A stretch of 64,000 nt of DNA from Epichloe hybrida (Eukaryota > Ascomycota > Sordariomycetes > Hypocreales > Clavicipitaceae), in contig JAFEKR010000047.1 in assembly GCA_019022495.1 (NCBI GenBank), positions 124,001-188,000 on the forward strand, read 5' to 3'. This document shows, piece after piece, positions 33,220 to 44,220 of the stretch (its first letter is position 1; the number at the start of each line of letters is the position of its first letter). Position numbers and translations under genes: made by a program. The notes below the pieces were generated by a model. It worked only from the letters and a program-made list of their open reading frames with translations, did no database searches and was not told the DNA's origin.

Positions 33220-34422
33220 CTACTCCTCAATCGGCTTGACGCACTCCCACTCACCCCGCAAGTTCTCCTTCCACAACGAAATCTTGTTGTCCGCTCCGCT
33301 AACAGCCAGGACATTGCCACTCAAAGACCAGCTGACTCTCCAGACGGCCGCGTCAAAGTGCAGAACCTTGGACTCCCACTGTCCGTTGGTGGAAGGGTCC
33401 GATGTCCAGATACGCACAGTCTTGTCCTGAGAAGCTGAAGCAATGTACGACTTTTGCAGCACAGTAGGCGACCAGGCGACATCACGAACCCAATCGTTGT
33501 GGCCCGTCAACGACTCACCCTCCTGCTTATATGACTGAGACGCAGGGTCGAATGACCAGATCTTGAGGACATTGTCCGAACCACCAGTGACAAAGCGTCG
33601 GTTACTCATGGAGCCAGGGCCTGGAGCGCTGCTGACAATGCTGCCAGGAGTCGTGGCTGGTGCCCATGAAACAGAGTTGACGCCCAAGCCGTGAGCTGGG
33701 AATGTGGCATGGTCGACAGCTGTGTCCTTGAATTCGAGTACACTGACGTTGCCGTCGGACGAGGCGGTAGCAAGGAGGCACCCGGCCTCGTGAGGGGACC
33801 AGGCCACCACATTGACGGAGGCCTTGTGTGATGGGAAATCGTAGATGCGTTGCCACTGGTTATTCTGACCCTGCTCTTTCCAGATGAACACTTTGCCGTC
33901 GTAGCCCGCGGATGCAAGAATATTGCCATATTTTGGGTGTGCCCAGGATACACACCATACAGCACCTTCGTGTCTGGCAACTCACCGGTATCGGTCAGCT
34001 TGCTTCTTTACGACTTCACGGGGCGGCGGAATGGTACGGGGGATCATGGTGGCCGCACCCTTTCAAAGTCTCGATGAGACGCTGTGACTCGCCGTCAATC
34101 TCGAAGATCTTGATAGTCCGGTCGCTAGAGCACGTCGCAAGCTTTCGGCCGTAGTAATCGAGAACAGCATCATGCTATCGCCGAAGCTGTCAGTCGCAGT
34201 GGCCTTGGATAGTTGCGCAGAGGCAAGCGAGGCACGTCGGGTAATCGGTAGGTCGAATGGCTGAAGGAGGCACGTACAATCATATCATCATGGCCAGAGT
34301 TGGCAATGACTTGCACGGCCTGCACACCAAGAAGTGTTAGCAAGACTTAATTCGCTACTCCTCCTGTTGGCGCTTCACATTGAAGCTCATGGAGGGTGAT
34401 GCAGCTCGTCTTGTCGTACCAT
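33220..34422 (-). CDS. SEC13: SEC13, COPII coat and nuclear-pore WD40 protein
   Basis: Four exons: 34420-34422, 34278-34319, 34059-34174 and 33220-33973, giving 304 residues. The first exon is only the ATG; the next begins [14 protein letters not shown], then [20 protein letters not shown], then [19 protein letters not shown] across the third junction. Six WD repeats follow, recognisable by [55 protein letters not shown] and [11 protein letters not shown]. Known: Sec13 pairs with Sec31 to form the outer COPII cage at ER exit sites and with Nup145C/Nup84 in the nuclear pore, and also joins the SEA/GATOR complex. Length and repeat number fit. Frame intact. Confidence 0.97.
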
Positions 34423-35288
34423 TGTCAAATTGTCAAATAGCAGTGTGTCAAATATTCGACACCAATATGGAATGCGCAGAGCAAATTGCAACAGCAAATA
34501 GTCGTGATGAAGCAAGAAAGGACACGAGGCTCGGATGTGAATTGGCGGGCACCACAGGACAACTCCTGAGTCCTGAGTGGCCCAGCTGTTTGCCAACTGT
34601 CACCAAAACTACGCTGACCTGGACCATGCGTCGTGGTCGCCGTGGCACGTGATCTGGACATCCCGCTAGCGGGGTTCCTGCCTTGGGTGTCTTCGCGATG
34701 ATGAAAGGAAGTAGACTGAGATGGTTGTATTTCATTTAATCAAGGTATCATCGTACGATGTAGCGCTTTCGGGATCTTGGTTCTATTGGATGCCATCCTT
34801 TCTCTGTCTGTTCCTTTTTCTGCTCCCTCAACAAGCCCCTGGTTTCCGGCTCAGCGACAGCGGTAGACCTTCAACGCCGATTTCTTCGCGACTCCAACAG
34901 ACCCGGCTAGCCTAGCAGAGGGCGGGCTTGCTCATCAGTGAAGAGATCTGGCTTTAAGAAATTAATGAGACTGTGTAGTGATAACCAAAGTCAGGCTATG
35001 AGGCTGCTTCGGGAGATGTGAAAACGTCTTCTCTACGAACAGTACGGAGTATTACAGCCTTGCCCAAATCAGTCATCATCGGCAGCATAGAAAATCCGGG
35101 GCCTTCCAGCTACGGACGTACGTCGGATGCGATCACAGGCGCAGCGTCGTCACTTGCTCGGTAGAACTTAATAAGAACCCCCCACCATTTGCGCCGAGGC
35201 ATCTTCACCTGCGACAAAGCATCCTTCTGCTAGAAGTAACACCCTCCCCAGGCAGGAACTCGTTCTTCTATTCAAATAGGCCACAGCC
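34423..35288. other. Divergent promoter region between SEC13 and PEX20
   Basis: 866 bases upstream of both genes. TACGGAGTA at 35043-35051. No gene recognised. Confidence 0.6.
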
Positions 35289-36409
35289 ATGGCCGACGCT
35301 TCATGCAGCGGCCCCTCGCCGTTCAAGCGCCTCGTCGACCACCAGTCCCGCGATGTCAGCCATCATCAAGACCGACTTGTCGACCGATCCGCTGGGCAGC
35401 ATCACGGCGTATGTTCAACCCCAGAATGCATTTCGCAATTTCCATATAACAAAAAGCACATCTACTAACTTCCATGACTCAGGCTTTCCGATCAGCTCGT
35501 CAACAGCCCCAAGATCCCGACAACTTCAACGCCTTCATGGACGGGGCCCCCTCCACCATGGTGCCCGGCATGGCTCACGATCCAGCCAACCGACTCGCCG
35601 TCCACGCAGCAGCACTCCAACAACCCACCGCCCACATGAACCATCATCATCCCGGGCTATCGCAACAAGCGAGGTCCTCCTCGGTCCCGGACGTCTCCAA
35701 CTGGGCCGCCGACTTCAACCGCTTCGCCGGCAATCAGCAAATGCGGTCCCCCAACATGGCCGCACCCGCACCAGGCATGCAAATAAACCAGCAGCCCATG
35801 CATACGAATTTCCAGTCTGCGTTCGGCCAAGCACTTGGGGGTCCCGTATACGGCGGCCCAGCAGCACAAGGTTTTATGGCTCCCCAAGCCGTTCCAGAAG
35901 CCGACTTCGACAAGGAAATGTCCCAGTGGATGTCCGCCCACGGAGGAGGAAACATGGCAGAGGTCGACGCCGCCATGGACCGAATGGCGCGGGAGCTGGA
36001 ACTCAACGAGGCGAGTCTCCCAGCGGACGCGCAAACCGCCGCCGCAACAACTGCAACCACAAGCGCTCTCGAGCAAGCGTCCTCCTCGGCACGATACACC
36101 GATCTTGAAACCCCCGAGATCGACAACCTTTCTCTCCAGGAGACCGTCCCCGACCGAATCCATGCCCATTCTCAAGAAGAACAGGAAATCCACGACGACG
36201 CAGCAGCAAAGAGCAAATCAGCCGTGTCCGAAGCCGCCGAGCGCCTTCTCGAATCAGTCCAGCACGAAAGCGGAGAGAAGTGGCAAAACTCCGTCTTCCT
36301 CTCCCTCATGCGAGACTTTCGCGATGGAAGAAAGGACATTGTGGACAACGAGATTCGTGACACAGAAGGGGACGGCGAGCATCCCGCACAAGAACAGCCG
36401 ACGACGTGA
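35289..36409 (+). CDS. PEX20: Peroxin 20, PTS2 co-receptor
   Basis: Exons 35289-35408 and 35483-36409 (intron 74 nt, GTATGT...CAG) give 348 residues. Seen: the N-terminal MADASCSGPSPFKRL with a cysteine at position 6, the residue monoubiquitinated for receptor export in Pex20 and Pex5; HHQDRLV; an aromatic WAADF motif at 114-118, the WxxxF type that docks on Pex14/Pex13; MSQWMSAHGGG; and a conserved C-terminal block EKWQNSVFLSLMRDFRDGR near residue 295. Known: Pex20 partners Pex7 to import PTS2 proteins (such as thiolase) into the peroxisome matrix in filamentous fungi. Frame intact, standard length. Confidence 0.88.
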
Positions 36410-37217
36410 CTGCTTCGTGGCGACAAAACCCATGTCATGGACGAGAATCAGTGCTCCGTAGACGGCATCAAAACCGCCAATTCAATCAACACGTCGTCCC
36501 TCCAGTCGACCACCGCCCTGCAGGCAATTCTTCGGATCAACCCAATCTTGTGCTGCGCTCGGCATCTCAGCGAGTCGGCCTTTTATTGATAGCCTTCTTA
36601 CACGGCTGGGATCCGGCCCCACGGAATTAACAGTGTTGCGACCGCAAATCTGCGACGCACCACGGTGTATGCTATAGAGCGCAGACATGTACATCAGAGA
36701 CAATATCCGGGAAACCCCGTGTTGAAGTGCGAACACGGAATTATCATGTACGTCCGATATACTTCAGACCTCACCTAGACGCTGCGCAACAAAGAAAAGG
36801 GTATGGTGGAAGTCATGTGTTGGTGATGACAGCGTTTTGGGTGTCGCAATCACCAGAGAAGGCTATATAACTCCTGCCGTCTGTCCTGTTGTGCAATTTT
36901 TCCCAGGGCGTTTCGTCCAATACAAATATGTGCCGCAAGAGCAAATACACAGGCCAAAAATGTAGGAAAAGCAAAGGGAGCTGTATGTCCGATATCACGA
37001 CTCGTAGTAACCTGGATGAGAAAATCCCGCCGATAAGTTCGGGTTCAAAGCAAACACAAAAAACGCCACAGATGCATCCTCCGAAAGCAACAAATGACAA
37101 GACCCTCTAGATACCCAACATGATCCCAATTTTGTTGTCCTACTCTTTACAGACCGATATAACGCCGGTTGATTGCGATTCGATATTATCCATCACTCGC
37201 CATCTTGCTTTACTGGT
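36410..37217. other. Tail-to-tail intergenic region
   Basis: Holds the 3' ends of PEX20 and the following membrane protein. No gene recognised. Confidence 0.55.
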
Positions 37218-39447
37218 TCAAACAGACCAAGAGAAAGACACACAGCCACAAGGTGTGAGGTCGACATCTCTCTCCTGCAGCGACGAGACGTCCCTTGAGC
37301 TCGAACTGGCGAGGCCATCTGTGACAATGCCCCTCGTCCCTTTAAAAAACTCGTTGATCTTGATTGTGATGGGATTTCCATTGTCGTCAAGATTGGGAAG
37401 CTTGTCGCGGCCATCGTTGATGATCTTGTATTGTGTGCAAGTCGCAGCAGGAGAGCTTTCAAGACGTCGCTCGACAAATTTGACCAATTTTGTGTATGGC
37501 TCTTTGCAATTGGACGGTGCCGGGGGATCGGACGACCCCGTGGACACGGGACCGGCTGACGTAGTGGTTTTTGTGGGAGCAACTGTCTGGTTAGGGTAAA
37601 TAAAAACTTGAAGCTTGATGTTTGGCCAAGTACAGATCCATGGGTTGTCACCATCCGTGGCGGCGGACCCCTTTCTCATGATTCGAGGTCTGTCGTATCC
37701 AGGAACTGGGGAAGTGAGCGGGCCCCAATGACGTTTTGCAGCACCAGCACCGGTAGGAGCCGGGGTAGGCCTAGGGCTAGAAGAAGAAGTGGCATGTAGC
37801 TGGTCTCCTCGCAGAATGACAGTCTTGTTGTATTCCACCTCGAGATACCAAGCAGCTCCACGGTTCCTCTCTTCTAGATCTTTGACAAGAGAGAGCCGCT
37901 GGAACTCGGGAATGTCCGGTGGCTGTGAGCCCCAAATGTATTTTGGCGCCTTCGGATCGAACGGTGCCAGCTTGAGGGCATAGTTGGGCGTGTCTGTTGC
38001 ATCTTGGAGGGGGGTCACGTTCATTGAGTACCGACGGAACGGCATATCGCAACTCCAAGCTGGGCTTTGAGAGGAGTCTTTAATGCAAGCCTTGGGAACC
38101 TGGTACTTCTCCATTGAAGGCAATGCGTAGCAGCCAGTGTCCAGAGGAGGCAGGCTGGGGGGTCGCTCGAGCAGGTATTGAACATTGTTCGAGAGTGGCT
38201 TTTGGCCAGTGGGTCTGGTTCGTGTCAGTCAAAATTGCGCTCTGATGGAGGTGGTGAGGTCAATTGGGGTCACTGATCGTGACTTACTGATCCTTAACAG
38301 GAGGGGGCTCACGTTGCCTCGTAACAATAGTTCCGATAACGGTGCCCATAACAACCCCCATGATGACGATGCCCGACAACAGCAGGCACATCGCCCAGTA
38401 CGGTACAATTCCCCAGAGCTTCTTCTTGGCCCTTCGCTGCCACTTTCCCTGTGTGGATTTCTCGGCGTATTCTTGGGCAGCCTCATTCACATGATGGTAA
38501 CATTCGACGGAGGGGACACTGCGTAAAGAAGAGCCCGGTCGGTGAGGCGGGCTGAGAAGATCGTCCTCTGTGGAAGAAAATTCTGGATTCCGTGTAGCAA
38601 GACCGATACCACCTGCGCCAGGAATTGGGTGGCCAGGAGAAGATGATACTGTCAGTCCCACGTTTCTAGTCGCGCTGACGTCGGGATTGATTGGCGTAGC
38701 AACCTCAATCTCTGTTGCAGACTTGGCCGCAAATGGTTCGTGCGGATATCGTGTATATGGCGGAAGTTCTTCGGTATGTCCGAGGGGTCCGATCAGATCT
38801 CCCGCTTCCTCACCGTCAGGCCCAAGCTGTCTGCGATATCCGCTACCCATGCCATTGAATCCTACTGGAATCAGTCTTTGGGTTGTATCCTCAGGGGTAG
38901 CGGTATTTTGAGTGTACAAAGCATATGGGTGAGTCGGTCCTCGAGGTCCGTCATATGTTTCCACACTGCTGAGCGGTTCAGTTGACGACGTGGCATTGCT
39001 GTATGTTCTCTGGGGGTACATTTGATACGGATGAGACGGCTCAGCAGCCCCTTGGTACTGAGCATCGATTTGTGTTGTGCTACCTGAGGATGACGACTGT
39101 CCGTTCCGAGGAGAGGTCAAGCCATCGTTTCGGAGAATCAAGGAGTCGTGAGCGCGAGGGGCTTTCGAAATGCTTGATGGTCGGTTGAAGTCATTAAGAC
39201 CCTTCGGGGGGGGTGCAGCGGCCAAGGGGGGTGATCGAGGAAGACCAGAGAATTGACTTGGGTCGGATCGGGACGGAGAAGGAAAAGATGACGGAGTTTC
39301 ACTCGGGCGGGTAGACGCGGATGGCCGGAATCCGTCAGAAACAGTATTTGCGATTAAATCATAATCGTCCCCTGATTGTTGTGCAAGATTTTCAGCAGTT
39401 GAGCTCCTCCTCTTCTCCGATTCCGAATTCCCGTCGTTGGGCGGCAT
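37218..39447 (-). CDS. Single-pass membrane protein with extracellular Cys domain, DUF7820-like
   Basis: Two exons, 38288-39447 and 37218-38214, joined by a 73-nt intron (GTAAGT...CAG), give 718 residues. Seen: a 340-residue disordered, Ser/Pro-rich cytosolic N-terminus with repeated Tyr motifs (SHPYQMYPQ, THPYALYTQ, ELPPYTRYP); a basic KWQRRAKKKLWG before a transmembrane helix YWAMCLLLSGIVIMGVVMGT (about 350-376); then an outer C-terminal domain starting DTGCYALPSMEKYQVP and ACIKDSSQSPAWSCDMPF, with WICTWPNIKLQVFIYPNQT and later cysteines. From memory this matches fungal proteins with the uncharacterised DUF7820 domain; function unknown. The N-in/C-out orientation is inferred from the positive residues. 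Confidence 0.82.
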
Positions 39448-41115
39448 GTTTGCGTCGGGAATGTGGTTTGCTCGTCAACAAATGGTGCGTGGGAAGGGGC
39501 TGATAAAGAGTCGGCCGATGCCAGCGACACTTCAGCCTTTAATATCGGCTGGTGACGCAAGCCACACAACAAAGGATGCAAATAGCAGCTCTCCAAGCGT
39601 TTACAGTTTTGCGATAGGGAAAGATGTCGATTATCGTCTCCGTCGTCGGATTGAAGCTGGAAACTTATCGGGGCTATAGCCAGACGGTCGAGGTATACAC
39701 TTTCAATCGAAACCGGCGAGGAAGAAGGTAGCAGCAACAACCGCTGTGGAAGCCGAAGTGCCGGGCAGATTCCTCTAATGGTGATAATTATTGTGGGTGT
39801 ATGAGCGAGCAGAGCAGCTGGAGTGATAATCTCAGGATACGGATCCGTAGAGGGCTGAGCTTTGGGGGGGAGGGCGGAACAGGTTGTTCGCTAGCAGAAT
39901 CGCAGAATCTCACGCGGCGGCCACTCCTACACCCACTGTACCTACGGTGTGAGGCAAGGGGGCAGAGGCGGCAGAGGCCAGCACAGCACAGCCCAGCAGT
40001 CACTGACGCCAGTCTCAGCCAGTCCAATTCGACTCCAGTGACTCCAGTGTAGGCGGGAGGACAGGACAGGCCGCTATTGGCTGCGGTCGGGCGTGATAGT
40101 CGGGGGCTACATTACAGGATTCAGAGCTGCAGAGCCGGGGGGGTCTGGTGGTGGGGTCTGGTGGTGGAGCAACTTGCTTATGTAGTCTGAGATTGAAATG
40201 GGTGAAGAGATCGATCTGTTATGAAGAAATATGGCCGTAGCAAAAACAGCGAGAGGATGCAAAGAGCAAATTGAGTGAAAGAAAGCTTCCCACCTGGTCG
40301 GGTCAGCCTCATAGTCAAAGTCGATATTTGAGCAATCCACTGACTCCTCCCTACTTCATGTGATGCGCTAAGTCGGCGTCGCGTTTCTCTATTTATTCCG
40401 CGTCACGTGATGTCGTGCCACGGAAAGAAATCGTGACACTGAGAGAAGGCATCCTGCTCATCTCATCGCCTGCCTGCCTTGTCGACTCGGTTGGTAGTGC
40501 CAGCGGTGCCATCAGCTAGTAGCCGCACATGTCACTGACGACTGCCATACAAGCAAACTCGCCGTGATGATCGAGGGCGTCATTCGTCTCATGTCGTTTC
40601 ATATGTAGATTCGGCCTTTTGACAAAACCCAAAACCCACACAGTGCTGGCTGTCCTCGCAGATTGCACGCTTACTTGCTGCTCAGCGCATCGGGAAGGAG
40701 CCATGGCCACTCAAGTACGGCCGACGGCTACAATGGCTCCCACTGATACATAAACCGTATGGTATACCCTCTTACTAATTATGGAAATACGAGATACTCC
40801 GCTAGTTCCTATCCAAGAGCACGAATCGTGACCCAAACATCGTGTCCTCCCCCGCAGATTCGCGAATCTCCACAATGCACGCCCTTTAACGTGCCGGATT
40901 TCCAGGTTTGGGAGCTACGTATTTGTCTGTTCTACGAACAGGAGAACTATAATACCAAACCAACCATCTCGGGGATCAAACACCCTTGCTTTCTTTCTTC
41001 GCTTGCATCATTGGCGTTGACCGCCGCGCTACAGAGCGTTCCTGAGGACCTGGGGATCGTTTAATTCACAACCAAACAACACAAAACATATATAACATCA
41101 CTTTATACCAGAAAG
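39448..41115. other. Intergenic, no supported gene
   Basis: Upstream of the DUF7820-like gene and left of the inverted-repeat element. Short frames only; CAGCACAGCACAGCCCAGCA and GACTCCAGTGACTCCAGTG are small direct repeats near 39980-40050. Confidence 0.45.
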
Positions 41116-42260
41116 TGTTGCATGAAAAAAGCGGCGCAGCCGACTGGCCACTAATTTGTGCGTACATTATCCCTTATATGCCTTCAATAGAAAGACCGCT
41201 TTCGCCCTCGCATCAGGGTGCCTCGTTCGTCCGGGGACTTCTATTGGAATCCCAAGCTCTTTAGTTTCGCAGTCGCGTTGACCCTCAAAGGCGCTTTAGC
41301 AATCCAATTAACCAGACCTTTACAAAACCTCCTTCCGAGCCCATCAGCCACATTTCATCAATCTTGAAGGAAATACCACCCTGCTCGTTGGTGTGAAAGT
41401 TGATGAAGATGATGGTGCTGCAGACCTTTTTGCGATTCACGCCTGCCCCCATGATCGATAGATTGGCCACAAACACGCTTGGTTCACCGTCTTCTCTAAA
41501 AAACTCTGCGAGAGCGATGTCCTTGTCGGTTGATCTGTATATAGAAGAAGTGGTAATGCTTGCTTTGTGACACCTTGCCCTCCTCCCCGCCCTTGTTGGG
41601 CTATTTGGCTCTGCCAAGCAACAGAACGCCCCTCGACATTGGCCAGACCTTGTGCTGTTCACCGCATATGCGGAATTGCCCTCACAGGCTACCTTACCCC
41701 AGATCGATCTAGCTAGCTTCGAGCTGTCTCAGTGTACCATTTTATCAGGCGATTTTCATTGCTGACTTTATGTTCCCAAGCCATAACTGCTGCACTAATA
41801 GGCAGTCCTCCGCCGATCGTCTGGGTCGCGAAGCGAGGCAGCCAGCGTTTCGTCGTATCGTGTATCAGGTGCCGATAGTCAAAGTCTTTTAAGTAGGATG
41901 ATTCTCTGAGCGACTGATTCCCTACTCCTAACTCATTTGCAGCCATATCTCGTAGAACCCTTATAGTTCTCATGAGAGCTCTGACGTAGCTGTATCTTGG
42001 GTCCAAGACGTTGTCGGTGATCATCCACAAAGTCAAGTATTCCTTGATGAATTTGTCGTCTTTCAAATGTATAGGCAGGCTTTCGCCTCCTAAACCACCG
42101 GATTTTGTTGCAATCCTAAACATTATCCATTCAATCCAGGTGGTGACACAAACCTCTCTCTGTGTGGCGGCATTGTAGCTGCCGGCTGTTGTTGTGGCCT
42201 GGCTTCTGCAGGTTGCTGTCGCGGCATCGCCATTGTAGGCTGCTGCTGTGACGTAGGTGG

Positions 42261-42294
<34 letters not shown>

Positions 42295-43088
42295 GGCATT
42301 GTAAATGCAGGTTGCTGTTGTGGCATTGTGATCACAGGCGGATTTGGCTTCGATGAATTGTTAATTGGAGTAAATGTCGTTGCTGGACGATCCAAGTTCA
42401 CAATGTTCGTCATCTGCGCCACTGGGGCAATCGTCTCCGGCTGTCGATATCTCAGTAGTGACCTAGTCGCCATTGTTCTCATCCTCCTCCAAGTCGTCGT
42501 CCGAACCATTGCCATCAGCAAGATCTTCTACACCTGAATAGACTCGGTGGGCTGTTTCCGTAGCTAGGGTTATCCCCCTGATGACCCGGTGTTGCCATGC
42601 GGCCATGCCTCGTTTCCATTTGTTGTATGATTCCTGCAGGGTGCGTTCCTCGTTCGAATGGGCGTACAGGCCCAAAACCCGGCACGATGGTGAGTCTCCT
42701 CCTCGTGCGTTTATTGCTTCTGCCTGCTCAACCTCGCGCTTCGTCAGAAGAGCAACATGCCACCTCGGGTGCTCTGACGCACCCGACGCTGTAGTGGCGA
42801 GTCAAACCCGTGGTCCTTTGTCCAGGAGTCTACCACGTTAGGGTCGATAACTTTGAAATGAGTAGCAAGGGCGTGTAACATGGGCTTCCGCATGTAGGGC
42901 CCTGGGGTAGGGAATCTACATCTTAGTGTGTAGACTTTGTGAACGGATCGCCATTGAGGGCGGGCTACCCTTGGGCGACCCCGTGATATCGGTCGGCTGC
43001 GGGGTGTTTGACATGTCGCAAGACATATAAGGGATAATGTACGCATAAATTAGTGGCCAGTCGGCTGCGCCGCTTTTTTCGTGCAACA
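41116..43088. mobile_element. 1.97-kb element with 65-bp terminal inverted repeats
   Basis: The left end 41116-41180 (TGTTGCATGAAAAAAGCGGC ... CCCTTATATG) is matched on the opposite strand at 43024-43088 with two mismatches in 65 bases. Similarity extends a few bases inward (ATATG-C/T-CTT). The interior carries minus-strand coding remnants. I see no target-site duplication directly outside the repeats (left AGAAAG, right TGACATG), so either the ends are not exact or the duplication is lost. GC content is normal, so it has escaped the RIP seen 3 kb further right. Confidence 0.8.
41285..42798 (-). pseudogene. Degenerate or multi-exon gene inside the inverted-repeat element
   Basis: Minus-strand coding pieces in order are: 42463-42798 (SEHPRWHVALLTKREVEQAE, then LQESYNKWKRGMAAWQHRVI, then an acidic end); 42123-42521 (a Gln/Pro-rich linker with an uninterrupted Q11 run); 41713-42123 (GGESLPIHLKDDKFIKEYLT, then DPRYSYVRALMRTIRVLRDM); and 41285-41662 (DIALAEFFREDGEPSVFVAN, then GAGVNRKKVCSTIIFINFH). 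Another frame at 42744-43046 starts within the right repeat (PYMRKPMLHALATHFKVIDP). The last piece faintly recalls helicase C-terminal domains, but no diagnostic motif is complete. The pieces are in different frames and I could not splice them into one protein. No family assigned. Confidence 0.5.
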
Positions 43089-44220
43089 TGACATGATCCT
43101 TGTGTGAAAATCAATGGAGAAATTGGCAAAGATGTTGTTGGTTGAAGAAAAATTTGTGCGTTGGGGCGCTAATACTTGTAGTAATGTGTGGCTCCGCTTT
43201 TTGCCGCCCGTGCCACGCCCCAGGTGGTGAATGACAAGCAGCTAATAGGCCAACAACAAACGGCCAAAACGGAGTGCGCACCCCTTTAGTAGCTGCGATA
43301 AACGAGCATACTCCGTATGCTCAACAGTGAACACAGTCAGACAATACTTATATTTTCTAAAACGCTCTATTATAAAGATAAAAATATATTTCTAGTCTCC
43401 AATTTCAGTGGACACGAGTTCATAGGGTTGCCGCATAGAGTGAGTGTGCTTAGATTCTTGAGTTCTGCTTATTGCGAAGGCATGGGATGTGGGATGTGGG
43501 ATGTGGCTGCATTATAATTGTGGGTACGGATCATTGTGGATTTTCCGTACAGCTCCGATTAGCAGAACTCAGCCGCGTGGTTGTTCAAGACCTGCGTCTC
43601 ATCGGTTTATCTCAAGAACAGTGCAGCACTGTCGCGAGCCAAGAATCAGGGCACATCTTTATCCTCTTCGTTCGTCTGATCTGGTGCTAGTGCTCGGTGT
43701 GACGTCACCCTAGGCGCACTGACGCTACATAAGTCGTGTGCCTACATAGCCTCCTACATAGCCTTGCTCACTATTCCGGATTGGCCATCCATCCCGAAAG
43801 AGTCATCATGCTGCCTGGCGAGGTTTGCCAACTGGCAGGCACTGTTGGGACTGGCGCTGACAACTGACACTTGTTGAGCCCCTCGTCTTGCAGCTTGGCC
43901 TTGCCGTTCACGCCATTGAATGAAATTTCTTCCTCCATGTGTTGGTCCAATCTCTACATCCGGCTCAGGACCCTTGCTTCCGCTAGGCTGCCACCAAGGT
44001 CGTCTCGTGGTCTCGAGTCTGGAGCTGTGTGTATAAATAAAGGCTTTGGAACCTCCCATCCCACCCTCATCCCAATCACCCCTACTCTCTCAAGATACTG
44101 TAGCTTTCTACAAAGTACACCGCTCTCGGCTGCTACGAATCATTCCTGGGAGCCATTGCCTACCTGTCAGCCGTCGTGGCGATCGCTCCTCCAACACAGG
44201 ACTGCTCCGTCACCGCCATC
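43089..44220. other. Intergenic, upstream of the AAA ATPase
   Basis: TACTCCGTA at 43309-43317 within a longer palindrome GCATACTCCGTATGC. A GGGATGTGGGATGTGG microrepeat sits at 43486-43505 and a TATAAATAAA element at 44032-44041, about 180 bases before the ATG at 44221. Confidence 0.5.

Noticed and set aside
4000..36000. A biosynthetic gene cluster across the accessory stretches
   Set aside because: Only a dead P450 and a glycosyltransferase suggest one; no backbone synthase (polyketide, peptide or terpene) is visible.
44176..44220. Upstream extension of the AAA ATPase frame
   Set aside because: It has no ATG; the first ATG at 44221 fits the BCS1-like N-terminus.
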